Shown here in pieces: positions 18,960 to 26,848 of a stretch of DNA of 51,476 nt; positions within the stretch are counted from its first letter, which is position 1, and each line of letters opens with the position of its first letter. This DNA is from Rubrobacter aplysinae (GTDB lineage: Bacteria; Actinomycetota; Rubrobacteria; Rubrobacterales; Rubrobacteraceae). Below the pieces are notes generated by a model, which saw nothing but the letters and a program-made list of their open reading frames with translations, did not search any database and had not been told where the DNA came from. Where the stretch lies: positions 1 to 51,476 of the forward strand of contig NZ_LEKH01000019.1 in assembly GCF_001029505.1 (NCBI RefSeq). Reading direction: 5' to 3'. The position numbers and the translations under genes were made by a program.

Positions 18960-20192
18960 CTAGAGGAGATGCGGGGCCTCCCGGAACCGGCAGGTCTCCA
19001 CGGTATCGTCCAGGGTCCAGCCCGTGTCCGGCGGGGTGCCGACGAGCAAACGGTAGACTTCCTGTATACGCTCCGCTATAGCGGGCCAGGCGTAGACGTT
19101 CCGGGCCTCGGCGAGCGCGTTCTCCGCCAGGCGCCGCCGCAGTCCCGGATCGTCCAGCACCCGGCCTATAGATGAGGCCAGGGCCTCGTGGTCGCCGGGC
19201 TCGACGAGCAGCGCGTCCTCTCCGTCTGTCAGGCAGTCCACCACCCCGACGGCCCTCGTCGAGACTATCGGGAGGCCCGTGGCCATCGCCTCCAGGATGG
19301 TGTTCGAGAACCCCTCGGCGTGGGTGGGCGAGACGAAGACCTCGGCTTTCCTGTAGACCTCCGGCGTCTCGTCGTAGGGGGTGTATCCGGCAAACTCCAC
19401 CCGCCCGGACAGGCCGAGATCCGAGGCCAGGTCCTTCGCGCTCTCCACGTCCGGCCCGATACCGCTGACCACGAGCCCGAAGTCGTTCCTACCCTCTTCC
19501 GAGAGCAGAGACATTGCCCGGAGGAGATCCAGAATCCCTTTCCGGGCGTCCACCCGGCCGTGATACAGCAGGGTGGGGCTCTCTGGTACACGGCCCACTA
19601 CTCTCTCGTCCGCGGGGTGGAACCTGCGAGTGTCCACCGCGCCGGGGATTACCATGAAGGAGTCCGGCGGGACGCCGTGGTTCTCGTGTACCTCTTCGGC
19701 GAAGGAGCGGGAGCCTATGAGAAGCGCCCCGGCGTGGCCCAGCACCGCCTGCATGGCCCTGGCGTGGGTGCCGCAGCAGCTACCGACCCAGTGTCCGTCG
19801 CCGCCCTGGATGGAGACCACGTTCGGCACTCCCGTCTCGGCGGAGGCCTCCAGCGCGGCCAGGCCCGTGGGGTAGCCGTACTGGGCGTGAATGATGTCGA
19901 AAGGCTCCCGCTCGTGCTCGGCCGTTATAGTCTGGACCATGTTTCGGATGTCGCGCTCGAAGTCCCCGCCCTCGCGCTCGCCGACGGCTTCTAGCCCGAT
20001 CACCCGCACCCCCGGTACCTCCGGCGGCGGCCCGCCGCCGTACACGCCCCGGCCTTCCGGGCCGTCGCGGTACTGGCTGACCAGCGTAACGTCGTGGCCC
20101 TGCTCCACGAGCTCGCGCAGCAGGTTGGCGGCGTACACGCTCATGCCCGACACGGCGGGGAAAAACCGCCGCGACACAAAGCAAACTCTCAT
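18960..20192 (-). CDS. GT4-family glycosyltransferase (MshA-like architecture)
   Basis: 410-residue GT-B glycosyltransferase. The N-terminus MRVCFVSRRFFPAVSGMSVYAANLLREL is the acceptor-side Rossmann domain. The C-terminal half has LLYHGRVDARKGILDLL and the GT4 donor-binding E-x7-E stretch HAEGFSNTILEAMATGLPIV. It transfers a sugar from a nucleotide donor with retention. The pairing with a PIG-L deacetylase and an inositol phosphate synthase in one operon recalls MshA, which glycosylates inositol-1-phosphate with UDP-GlcNAc. The acceptor here is unproven. Start overlaps the TIM-barrel gene stop as ATGA. Confidence 0.88.
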   Translation of the reverse strand: MRVCFVSRRFFPAVSGMSVYAANLLRELVEQGHDVTLVSQYRDGPEGRGVYGGGPPPEVPGVRVIGLEAVGEREGGDFERDIRNMVQTITAEHEREPFDIIHAQYGYPTGLAALEASAETGVPNVVSIQGGDGHWVGSCCGTHARAMQAVLGHAGALLIGSRSFAEEVHENHGVPPDSFMVIPGAVDTRRFHPADERVVGRVPESPTLLYHGRVDARKGILDLLRAMSLLSEEGRNDFGLVVSGIGPDVESAKDLASDLGLSGRVEFAGYTPYDETPEVYRKAEVFVSPTHAEGFSNTILEAMATGLPIVSTRAVGVVDCLTDGEDALLVEPGDHEALASSIGRVLDDPGLRRRLAENALAEARNVYAWPAIAERIQEVYRLLVGTPPDTGWTLDDTVETCRFREAPHLL

Positions 20193-21127
20193 CGGAACTC
20201 CAGACCTCCACTCCCGTACTCCACTCTCGTCTCCGCCTCCCTGAGCGCGGCGAGCGACCCCGGTATCTCCTCGTGCGCCCGGTGCGACTCGCGGGAGAGC
20301 TCCACGCAGACCAGCCGCCCGAAGCCGACCTTCCTGAGCGCGCCGAGCACCGCCGGGACGTCCATATCACCCTCTCCGAAGGGCCGGTGCTCGTGTACCC
20401 CGCGCGGCATATCTTCTATAGATACGGTGCCAAGGCTCCCGGCGAACTCCCGCACCGCCTCTTCTGGTTCACGCTCTCCGGTCACCAGGCAGTGTCCGGT
20501 ATCGAGCGCCAGCGAAAGGCTCTCTGAAACCCCTCCTGAAAGCTTCTCTATCTCTCCGGCGAGGCGCGCGTAACCGTCCGGGGTCTCGACTAGCATCCCG
20601 GGCTCTGGCTCGAAGGCCGCGGTTACCCCGAGCTCCGAGGCCCTCTCCAGCACCAGGCCGACGCCCTCCGCCAGCCGCCGCCACGCCTCGCCGGGGTCGT
20701 CGCCGGGCCACGGCACTCCGGACCAGAAAGAGACGGCCTCGGCGCCGGTCGCCGCCCCGACTTCGAGGGCCCGGTACAGAAAGTCCAGCCGGAGGCCGCG
20801 GGCGTCCGGGTCCGGGGTCACGAGGGTCGGCTCGTGCTTGCGGCGCGGGTCCAGCAGGAAGCGGGCCCCGGTCTCTACTACCACCCCGAGGCCGAGCCGG
20901 GAGAGCCGGGAGGAGAGCCGGTCTGCGCGCCGGACGAGGCCCGGGGCGAACGGGTCGAGGTGATGGTGGTCCAGGGTGAGGGCGACGCCGTCGTAGCCGG
21001 ACCCGGAGATGAGGTCCAGAGCATCTTCTAGCCGGTGGTTCTGGGCCCCGTTGGTGTTGTAGGCATATCGCAGGCCCGGTGGACTCTCCTGGCTCGATGA
21101 GCTCGATGGTGGCCCCGATAGGCTCAA
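20189..21127 (-). CDS. Xylose isomerase-like TIM barrel protein (sugar/cyclitol isomerase-epimerase)
   Basis: 312-residue AP-endonuclease-2 family barrel. Likely metal ligands are in FEPEP, DTGH, HRPFGEGDMD and VELSRES, in the expected order. Family members isomerise or epimerise sugars and inososes (for example IolE, IolI). The frame is open far upstream, but the extension reads as Arg/Gly/Pro-rich shadow of ycaO. I therefore start at the TTG (21127-21125), which shares TTGA with the ycaO stop and has GAGGAG upstream. The protein begins with a short Ser-rich tail before LRYAYNTNGAQNH. Confidence 0.85.
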   Translation of the reverse strand: MSLSGPPSSSSSQESPPGLRYAYNTNGAQNHRLEDALDLISGSGYDGVALTLDHHHLDPFAPGLVRRADRLSSRLSRLGLGVVVETGARFLLDPRRKHEPTLVTPDPDARGLRLDFLYRALEVGAATGAEAVSFWSGVPWPGDDPGEAWRRLAEGVGLVLERASELGVTAAFEPEPGMLVETPDGYARLAGEIEKLSGGVSESLSLALDTGHCLVTGEREPEEAVREFAGSLGTVSIEDMPRGVHEHRPFGEGDMDVPAVLGALRKVGFGRLVCVELSRESHRAHEEIPGSLAALREAETRVEYGSGGLEFR

Positions 21128-22653
21128 CAGATCCCACGCTCCTCGGCGGCGAGCGCGGCGACGTGGCGGCCCGGCTCCCGGTACAGCGGATACAGGTTCC
21201 CGACGGTGCGCTCCACCGCCTCGTAATCTAGCCAGGCCGGGCCGAGCTCGGCCTCCGCCTGCGGCGGGAGCAGTATACGGTGGGCTCCGGGACGCCCGCC
21301 GGGGCCGCCGGTTATCACGAGGTCGCTGCCACGGTCGAGGAGCCGGCGGAGGTTTCGCGGCCCGATGCGGCCGTAGCTCAGGGTCTCTACCTCGAGCCCC
21401 GGGACGAGCGCCTTGACGGCCCGGGCCCCGCCGTCCTCCGGTGAGAGGTCCAGATACAGCACCTCCAGCCCGGCCTTCGAGAGCCGGTCCACGACCACCT
21501 CCAGCAGCCGCTCCCGGTAGTCCGGCGCCTCCTCGTCCATCCCGAGCGTCGGGACGCCGGAGAGCGCCGTGCGGGAACGGACCGTGAGCACCGGGTCTGA
21601 GATGAGATCCCTCAACTCTCCGTAAGAGCGAGAGAGCCAGTCGAGCGTCGCCTCCAGCGAGCGGTCCTCCTCGCTGCCTAGTGGCTGCCCGCGGAACCTC
21701 TCGACGTATCCGGGCGGGGAGATGGCGTGTATCGGGGAGAGCGGACCGTGGTTGAAGGGTTTTCTGGCCCGGGCCGCGCAGAACTCCGCCAGGCATTTGC
21801 GCAGCGCGATCTCCCGGTCCGGGTGGGCCGCTTCGCCGCAGGCCGTGACCGTGAGCGGATGCACACCGCCTCCCGGCTCTCCGGGCTCCCGGTCCTCGCC
21901 GACTGCGTAGAAGTTCGCTATCCCGAGGTCGGTCTCCGCGAGCTTTACGGTAACGTCCACGCCGCCGCCGGCGATCATCCTTAGGAGCTCCCGCGCCTGA
22001 CGGTCTTCGACGCCGTCGAGATCCACCGCGATACCCTGGTCCAGCGCCCGGTATGAGACGCTGTTGCCGTCGCGTTGGACGAGCTCCAGCAGGGCGTGGG
22101 AGAGGGCGTGGGCGAAGGTCGGACCGGCCCCGAGGCCGTTCGTGATCGGGGTGGTCAGGCACTCTTCGGGGGGCGGGCTACCGCCGAGGTCCGCGAACCG
22201 GCTCGCCGCGAGCTCTACCGGGACCAGCACCTCCTCGCCGCCGGGATGGCGGCGGGCCGGGACCCACTCGAGCTCGGTCTGCGGCGTATAGTCGCTGCCG
22301 GCGGGCAGGCAGGCCTCACGGGGGTCCAGGACCCCGCGCGGGCCGCGCTCGGAGACGAGTTCCTCGTAGGAGCCGCGCGTCCGGGGCAGGGTGGAGAAGG
22401 TGCGCCAGGCGTTCACGGACTCGAACATCTCGCCGTGGGCGCTGGTGCGGGCTGCTCCACGCGTGGTCCCGTAGCCTATGCCGTTCGTGAAGGGACCGCT
22501 CTCGGGCCACAGCGCCGCAGACCACACCGGGACGCCGAGGTGGTCGAGGCCCGAGATCTCGAACTCCGCCTCCGCGCCGGGGGGGAGGGACCGGCGGTAC
22601 GGTGCTACCGTCTGTTCTCCGGGTAAGTTCCCGGCCTCACTCAAATCGCTCAA
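21124..22653 (-). CDS. YcaO domain protein
   Basis: 509-residue YcaO ATP-dependent enzyme. Diagnostic elements are S71-x3-E75-x2-E78 (SAHGEMFE), TNGLGAG (about 171-177), then ALLELVQRD (about 187-195, with Gln where many have Glu) and ALRKCLAEF further on. YcaO enzymes phosphorylate an amide oxygen so that a nucleophile (thiol, amine, sulfide) can attack, making azolines, amidines or thioamides. No TfuA, E1-like partner or precursor peptide gene is nearby, and the C-terminus lacks the PxPxP tail of azoline-forming YcaOs. A small-molecule substrate is therefore inferred. The TTG start shares TTGA with the upstream stop; GGAGGTG lies 8 bp before it. Confidence 0.9.
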   Translation of the reverse strand: MSDLSEAGNLPGEQTVAPYRRSLPPGAEAEFEISGLDHLGVPVWSAALWPESGPFTNGIGYGTTRGAARTSAHGEMFESVNAWRTFSTLPRTRGSYEELVSERGPRGVLDPREACLPAGSDYTPQTELEWVPARRHPGGEEVLVPVELAASRFADLGGSPPPEECLTTPITNGLGAGPTFAHALSHALLELVQRDGNSVSYRALDQGIAVDLDGVEDRQARELLRMIAGGGVDVTVKLAETDLGIANFYAVGEDREPGEPGGGVHPLTVTACGEAAHPDREIALRKCLAEFCAARARKPFNHGPLSPIHAISPPGYVERFRGQPLGSEEDRSLEATLDWLSRSYGELRDLISDPVLTVRSRTALSGVPTLGMDEEAPDYRERLLEVVVDRLSKAGLEVLYLDLSPEDGGARAVKALVPGLEVETLSYGRIGPRNLRRLLDRGSDLVITGGPGGRPGAHRILLPPQAEAELGPAWLDYEAVERTVGNLYPLYREPGRHVAALAAEERGIC

Positions 22654-23561
22654 AGCGGCAACACCTCCACGAAAGGTCTCCTCTCTAGCTGGGCGTCTAG
22701 CAGCGCGAGCACCTCCCGCTCGCCGACGTTCGTACACTGCTCGAACGGGGTAAAGGTCTCGTCGAACCCTAGACCGGAGAAGACCTCCCTGTAGCGGTGC
22801 GCCTCGTCCGGGGTGAGCGGTATGCGCCGGACGAACGCCTTGTGGGTCGAGATGCCGTCGGCGGTCCTACCCTCCGGGTCCGATCCGGCTAGCTCCAGCT
22901 TCACGGCGTCTCCTATATATAGCCTGCGGTTACCGGGGTCGTGGAGGACCGAGTGGCCGGCGAAGTGGCCGCCGGTATTTATGAGGCGGAGGCCGCCGGG
23001 GAGGTCGAGCGCGGCGTCGAAGGGCAGGGTTACCCCGAAGGCCCTGGCCCAGCCGAGGTCCTCGCGGTGTATGGCGACCTCGCAGCCGAAACGCTCGGCA
23101 AGCCGCCACAACGCGCCGTAGGTGTGGGGATGAGACGCCGAGGCGTACGCCACGCCGCCCAGGGACTCGATGTGATCGAGAGCCCCGTCGTCGTACAGGG
23201 CAGAGGCCTCGAATGCCACGTTTCCCTCCAGCCGGACGAGCACGTACCCCGAAGGTGAGATGCCGAGCGGCGTATCCAGACTGTACCTCCAGACGCCGGG
23301 CCTCACCTCACTCCAACTGCAGCGGGACCTCTCCGCCGCCTCCCCGGCGTCCAGAAACTCGAAGCCCCGCTCGGGGAGCACGTGGCGGAAGTCCTCGCAC
23401 AGGGGACAAGTGGCCGGGCGCTCGAAGCGTTTCTGCCAGAAGCCGCAGTTGGTGCAGACGTAGGCCTGTAACTCCGCCTCCCGCGGCCAGTCGGCCGGTA
23501 TGCGGGAGCCGTGGGGCGTGCCGCGGGGGCCGGCGTGAGGCTGCGATCCGGGCTCCGTCAC
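22650..23561 (-). CDS. Zinc-knuckle plus metallo-beta-lactamase fold protein
   Basis: 303 residues in two parts. Residues 34-60 form a rubredoxin-like/zinc-ribbon knuckle with C36, C39, C52 and C55 (YVCTNCGFWQKRF, TCPLC). The rest is a metallo-beta-lactamase fold with ASHPHTYGALWRL, GGHFAGHSVLH and IGDAVKL. The first metal motif keeps His-x-His but lacks the usual following Asp-His, so only one metal may bind. The pairing recalls flavodiiron-linked rubredoxins or sulfur-handling MBL proteins (persulfide dioxygenases, glyoxalase II), but the function is unknown. The start overlaps the dehydrogenase stop (GTGA), and the stop overlaps ycaO (TTGA). Confidence 0.82.
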   Translation of the reverse strand: MTEPGSQPHAGPRGTPHGSRIPADWPREAELQAYVCTNCGFWQKRFERPATCPLCEDFRHVLPERGFEFLDAGEAAERSRCSWSEVRPGVWRYSLDTPLGISPSGYVLVRLEGNVAFEASALYDDGALDHIESLGGVAYASASHPHTYGALWRLAERFGCEVAIHREDLGWARAFGVTLPFDAALDLPGGLRLINTGGHFAGHSVLHDPGNRRLYIGDAVKLELAGSDPEGRTADGISTHKAFVRRIPLTPDEAHRYREVFSGLGFDETFTPFEQCTNVGEREVLALLDAQLERRPFVEVLPL

Positions 23562-24655
23562 GCTGTCTCTCCTTTTGTCTTCTCTTTTGTCTTCTCTTTT
23601 GTCTTCTGTATTTTCTTCTGGCTAGAACTCTCCGGGCTACCGGATGGTATGGCTGAAGCCGCCTCCTCCAGGAGCCTCATGGTGTGGAGGTCCCGCTCCG
23701 GCCCGTGGTCGGGCTCCCGGCCCTCGAGTATGGTGCGGGAGAAGGACTCGATCTGGCCGGTGAACGGCGAGAGGTTCTCTTCGGAGGGTATCTCCACCCG
23801 CTCGCGTGACCCGTCGGATGCCCGGACGAGCTCCAGGGTGCCGCCGGGCTCCTGGCCCAGGGTGTCCGTGGTGACGGCGAGCGCGCGGGTGCCGGACACT
23901 TCGAGCGTGCGCCTCGGGTAGACCTCCGGCGTGCTGTAGGAGACGTGCTGCAGGAACAGGACGCCGCTGCCGGTGTTTCCCACCAGCGCCGCGCCGTCCT
24001 CCACCGGATAGTCGAAGACCCGGCGCTGCAGGCGGGCGCTCACCGACTCCAGACTCTCGTCCAGGAGATACTGGACGAGGTCGAGACCATGCGGGGCGAG
24101 ATCCGTGAGGGCACCGCCGCCGGCGCGGCCCGGATCCGCCCGCCAGTTGTCCTCGGACCACTCCGGGGGCAGCCAGCAGGCGTAATGTATGCGTACCGAG
24201 CAGACCGTGCCCAGCGCCCCCTCCGAGACGAGCCTCCGCAGCCTGCGGTGCGCCGCATGGAACCGCTGGTCGAAGGCGGTCGAGAGGACCACGCCCGCCC
24301 GCCGGCAGGCGGCGGCCATCGCCTCCGCGTCCGGTAGCGCCGGTGCCAGCGGCTTCTCGCACAGGACGTGCTTGCCCGCGGCGGCGGCGGCCTCCACAAT
24401 CTCCCGGTGCAGGTGGTTCGGCGTGGCGACGTACACCGCGTCCAGCCCGGGCCCGGACAGGAACTCCCCGAGGTCCGTGTGCCGGCTCGCCTGTGGCGCA
24501 AGCTTTCCGGTCGCGGACAGGGCCCCGGGCGAGGGGTCGAGGAGCGCGACCGGGTCCGCGTTCCGGGCCTCCGTGACGGCCGGCGCGACGAAGTCTCTGG
24601 CGACCCAGCCGCAGCCCGCGATGCCCCAGCCCAGGGTCTGCGTTGAGCCGGCCAC
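23558..24655 (-). CDS. Gfo/Idh/MocA family NAD(P)-dependent oxidoreductase
   Basis: 365-residue sugar/cyclitol dehydrogenase. The N-terminal Rossmann motif is GWGIAGCGWVARDF (about 9-22). CEKPLAP supplies the conserved Lys that contacts cofactor and substrate, and DLAPHGLDLVQYLL holds the catalytic-region His. In this operon it could oxidise myo-inositol or a derivative to an inosose (inference). The C-terminal 25 residues are a Lys/Thr/Glu low-complexity tail (QKTKEKTKEKTKGET) encoded by a perfect 12-bp x 3 repeat at 23572-23607. The GTG start directly follows the preceding TAG, with GGAGGGG at 6-bp spacing. Confidence 0.88.
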   Translation of the reverse strand: MAGSTQTLGWGIAGCGWVARDFVAPAVTEARNADPVALLDPSPGALSATGKLAPQASRHTDLGEFLSGPGLDAVYVATPNHLHREIVEAAAAAGKHVLCEKPLAPALPDAEAMAAACRRAGVVLSTAFDQRFHAAHRRLRRLVSEGALGTVCSVRIHYACWLPPEWSEDNWRADPGRAGGGALTDLAPHGLDLVQYLLDESLESVSARLQRRVFDYPVEDGAALVGNTGSGVLFLQHVSYSTPEVYPRRTLEVSGTRALAVTTDTLGQEPGGTLELVRASDGSRERVEIPSEENLSPFTGQIESFSRTILEGREPDHGPERDLHTMRLLEEAASAIPSGSPESSSQKKIQKTKEKTKEKTKGETA

Positions 24656-25879
24656 CTACATCCCCTCCGGTAGATCCAGGAGAACCCGGTGGCGGACGAG
24701 CCGGTCTATCTCGGGCGAGGCCCCGACTCCCTCTTCCGCGCCCTCCCTGAGAACTGTCTCGCTGGGGGAGATCCGCTCCGGGAGGTAGCCGGACCGCGGC
24801 GCATACTCCTCTTCGTAGTGCCCTGACGGCCACCCCAGCACGTGGGACCCCTCGCCCAGGTCCTTGTAGAGCGGGTTCAGACGGAGCGGCGTGCCGGGTG
24901 GCGGGAGCAGGAGATCCGGCGCCCGCCGCGGACGCGAGCTGGATCTGGAGCCGGACCTAACGAGGCTCACCGCCTCGCTCCGGGAGAGCTCCCCGGCTTC
25001 TCGCGGCGTGGGGTCTCGCCCGGCCACAGCGGCTTCCGTGAGCTCTGCGTCGTCGTAGAGCGTGGATCCCGGGAAGAGCTCCAGGTGCCGGGCGACGCCC
25101 GCCGGCTCTCCGGATGAGAAGTTTTCTACCGCCGCATTGTGTGAATGTCCTATTACAATGGTTCCGTCGTCTCCGGCGATCCGGCCGAGCTCGGCCGCCA
25201 CGTGAGGCTTATCCGGCAAAAAGTAGAAGGCGTCCTGGCACAGCGCGAGGTCCGCCGAGCCATCCTCCACGGGGAAGCGGCGGGAGGCGTCGAAGCACAC
25301 CAGCTTCGCCTCCGGCACCAGGTAGCGGCGGGCGAGCCACAGCTTGGCGAAGACCACGTCTCCGGCGGTGGCCTCGATCCCGCGCCGGGAGAGCTCGCGG
25401 GTGTAATGTCCGATGCCGCAGGCCAGCTCGAACGAGCTCTGCGGGGCGTCCCAGCCGGTCTGTATGAGACACAGGCCGGCGAGGTAGACGGGGTCCGAGA
25501 GCCTGTAGGAGAAGTAGTCGGCCACCGGGCCGAAGCCCAGATAATGCATTACCTCTCTGGCCGGACCGCCGGCGTCCGCCACTGATACGGCGGCCCGCAC
25601 GCTTTGAGGGGAGGGCGGGGAGGTGGGGGCCCAGTCGTCCTGATCTCGTAAGAGCCCGGCGAGCGCCGCGTCATGATCTCCCCGGTCGAGTGCGGCGTTG
25701 ACGCGTTCCAGAAGCTCTTTGCGGCCCGCGCGCAGGTACGGTATCTCCTCGACCACGGGCCAACGCTCGCCGCCGGAGCCATCCGTGAGGAAAGGGCCTC
25801 GGCGGTAGAGGGGCCGTCCGGTCTCCGGGCTGGAGAGTGACGCGTCGGCCCAGGTGGGGATAAATACGGGATTACCCAA
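24656..25879 (-). CDS. Class I SAM-dependent methyltransferase with N-terminal Trm112-like region
   Basis: 407 residues. The N-terminal 65 or so residues (FIPTWADASLSSPETGRPLYRRGPFL, WPVVEEIPYLRAGRKELLE) resemble the short 'PVVEGIPYLR' leader of some methyltransferases but without zinc cysteines. Motif I is FELACGIGHYTRELSRRG, followed by ALCQDAFYFLP, typical of small-molecule O/N/C-methyltransferases. The frame is open upstream through the previous gene. I start at the TTG at 25879, 2 bp after the preceding TAA, with AGGCAGGG upstream. It could methylate a hydroxyl or amine of the cyclitol product (inference). Confidence 0.78.
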   Translation of the reverse strand: MGNPVFIPTWADASLSSPETGRPLYRRGPFLTDGSGGERWPVVEEIPYLRAGRKELLERVNAALDRGDHDAALAGLLRDQDDWAPTSPPSPQSVRAAVSVADAGGPAREVMHYLGFGPVADYFSYRLSDPVYLAGLCLIQTGWDAPQSSFELACGIGHYTRELSRRGIEATAGDVVFAKLWLARRYLVPEAKLVCFDASRRFPVEDGSADLALCQDAFYFLPDKPHVAAELGRIAGDDGTIVIGHSHNAAVENFSSGEPAGVARHLELFPGSTLYDDAELTEAAVAGRDPTPREAGELSRSEAVSLVRSGSRSSSRPRRAPDLLLPPPGTPLRLNPLYKDLGEGSHVLGWPSGHYEEEYAPRSGYLPERISPSETVLREGAEEGVGASPEIDRLVRHRVLLDLPEGM

Positions 25880-25881
25880 CC

Positions 25882-26838
25882 TTATCGTAGCCCTGCCTGT
25901 GAGAGTACGGCGTCCTGGAACTCGTTCAGGGGCCCCGGGTGGACGAGGTCCATCTCGCCGAGCGCCTGATCCAGGGTGAAGCCCGCCTGTCTTTCGTGGT
26001 TTTGCATCTGGAGCACCCGGTCGAGAACGTCCGCCGCGTGGAACGCCCGGCCCTCGGGGCTGTCGGCGTCCCGGGTAGTCTCCAGGCACGCCTCCGTCTC
26101 TTCTCGGAGCGTCTGCGGCAGCTCCGCAAGCGCGGACTCGCGGAACCTCCCCGCCACCCGCTCCAGATACCCGCCGAGCAGCTCCTCACCGGTAAAGCCC
26201 GAGTCCGGGAGCCCGGCGTTGTGCAGGTGATGGGCGAGGCCGGCCAGAAACACGGGGGCCGGGTCCGCCTCGAAGAAGCCGGAGAGTATTACCCCGTACA
26301 CCGCGACCGTGGCGCAGTGCTCGGCGTGGGACTCCGGGGGCTCCAGGATCAGGCGCGGCCTGCCGGGCCTCGTTGCTCCGGCCCGGGGCTGACGCGCCAG
26401 GGCGGCGGCGAATCCCGGGGCCTGTCCTGTACTGTGGTGCCCGGGGGCCGGGGCTCCGGGGACCGCCACAGCGGCCCGTAGCTCACCCAGCAGGGGCTCT
26501 GGTATGGGGGAGGAGACGGCGTCGAATCCAGAGAGGAGCACCTCCCGCGCCTCCTGCGACGAGAGGCCGCCCGTGGCGAGCACGGATCCGTCCACCGCGC
26601 CGAGCCGGGCGGAGCATAGCGCCGAGGCGGTCGCGTGGAGGGCCGTATCCCTGGTGTCCAGGGCCTCGGAGCCGCCACGGGGGCTGCTTAGCGCGGCCCA
26701 CGAGCTCCGAAAGTGGGCGTCGGCGACGCTGCCTTCGAGCCGGGCGGCCCGGACCCTTTTGAGGTCCCCGATCTCGGAGAGGAGGGAGAGGTACGGTGGT
26801 ATCCCGGCCGCCACGGACTCTGCTGAGGTTCTCTTCAC
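25882..26838 (-). CDS. HD-superfamily-like protein of unknown function
   Basis: 318 residues. The central segment SHAEHCATVAVYGVILSGFFEADPAPVFLAGLAHHLHNAGL (about 170-211) has the helical layout of HD phosphohydrolases, but the hallmark His-Asp is replaced by His-His. The N-terminal half (about 1-120) is helical and Ala-rich, and a Pro/Ala linker follows. HD proteins cleave phosphate esters; some HD-fold members are oxygenases, myo-inositol oxygenase being the notable inositol-acting case. Whether this is a distant MIOX-like or phosphohydrolase enzyme cannot be told from sequence alone. GTG start, 10 bp after the inositol phosphate synthase stop. Confidence 0.7.
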   Translation of the reverse strand: MKRTSAESVAAGIPPYLSLLSEIGDLKRVRAARLEGSVADAHFRSSWAALSSPRGGSEALDTRDTALHATASALCSARLGAVDGSVLATGGLSSQEAREVLLSGFDAVSSPIPEPLLGELRAAVAVPGAPAPGHHSTGQAPGFAAALARQPRAGATRPGRPRLILEPPESHAEHCATVAVYGVILSGFFEADPAPVFLAGLAHHLHNAGLPDSGFTGEELLGGYLERVAGRFRESALAELPQTLREETEACLETTRDADSPEGRAFHAADVLDRVLQMQNHERQAGFTLDQALGEMDLVHPGPLNEFQDAVLSQAGLR

Positions 26839-26848
26839 GTCCGGGAAC

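Noticed and set aside
21128-22162. Long upstream extension of the TIM-barrel frame
   Set aside because: The added residues are Arg/Pro/Gly-rich and lie antiphase inside ycaO. The TTG with TTGA overlap gives the family-sized protein.
23637-24833. 398-codon minus-strand frame overlapping the Gfo/Idh gene
   Set aside because: It covers the dehydrogenase and part of the methyltransferase, both with clear motifs. The shadow has no recognisable domain and biased composition.
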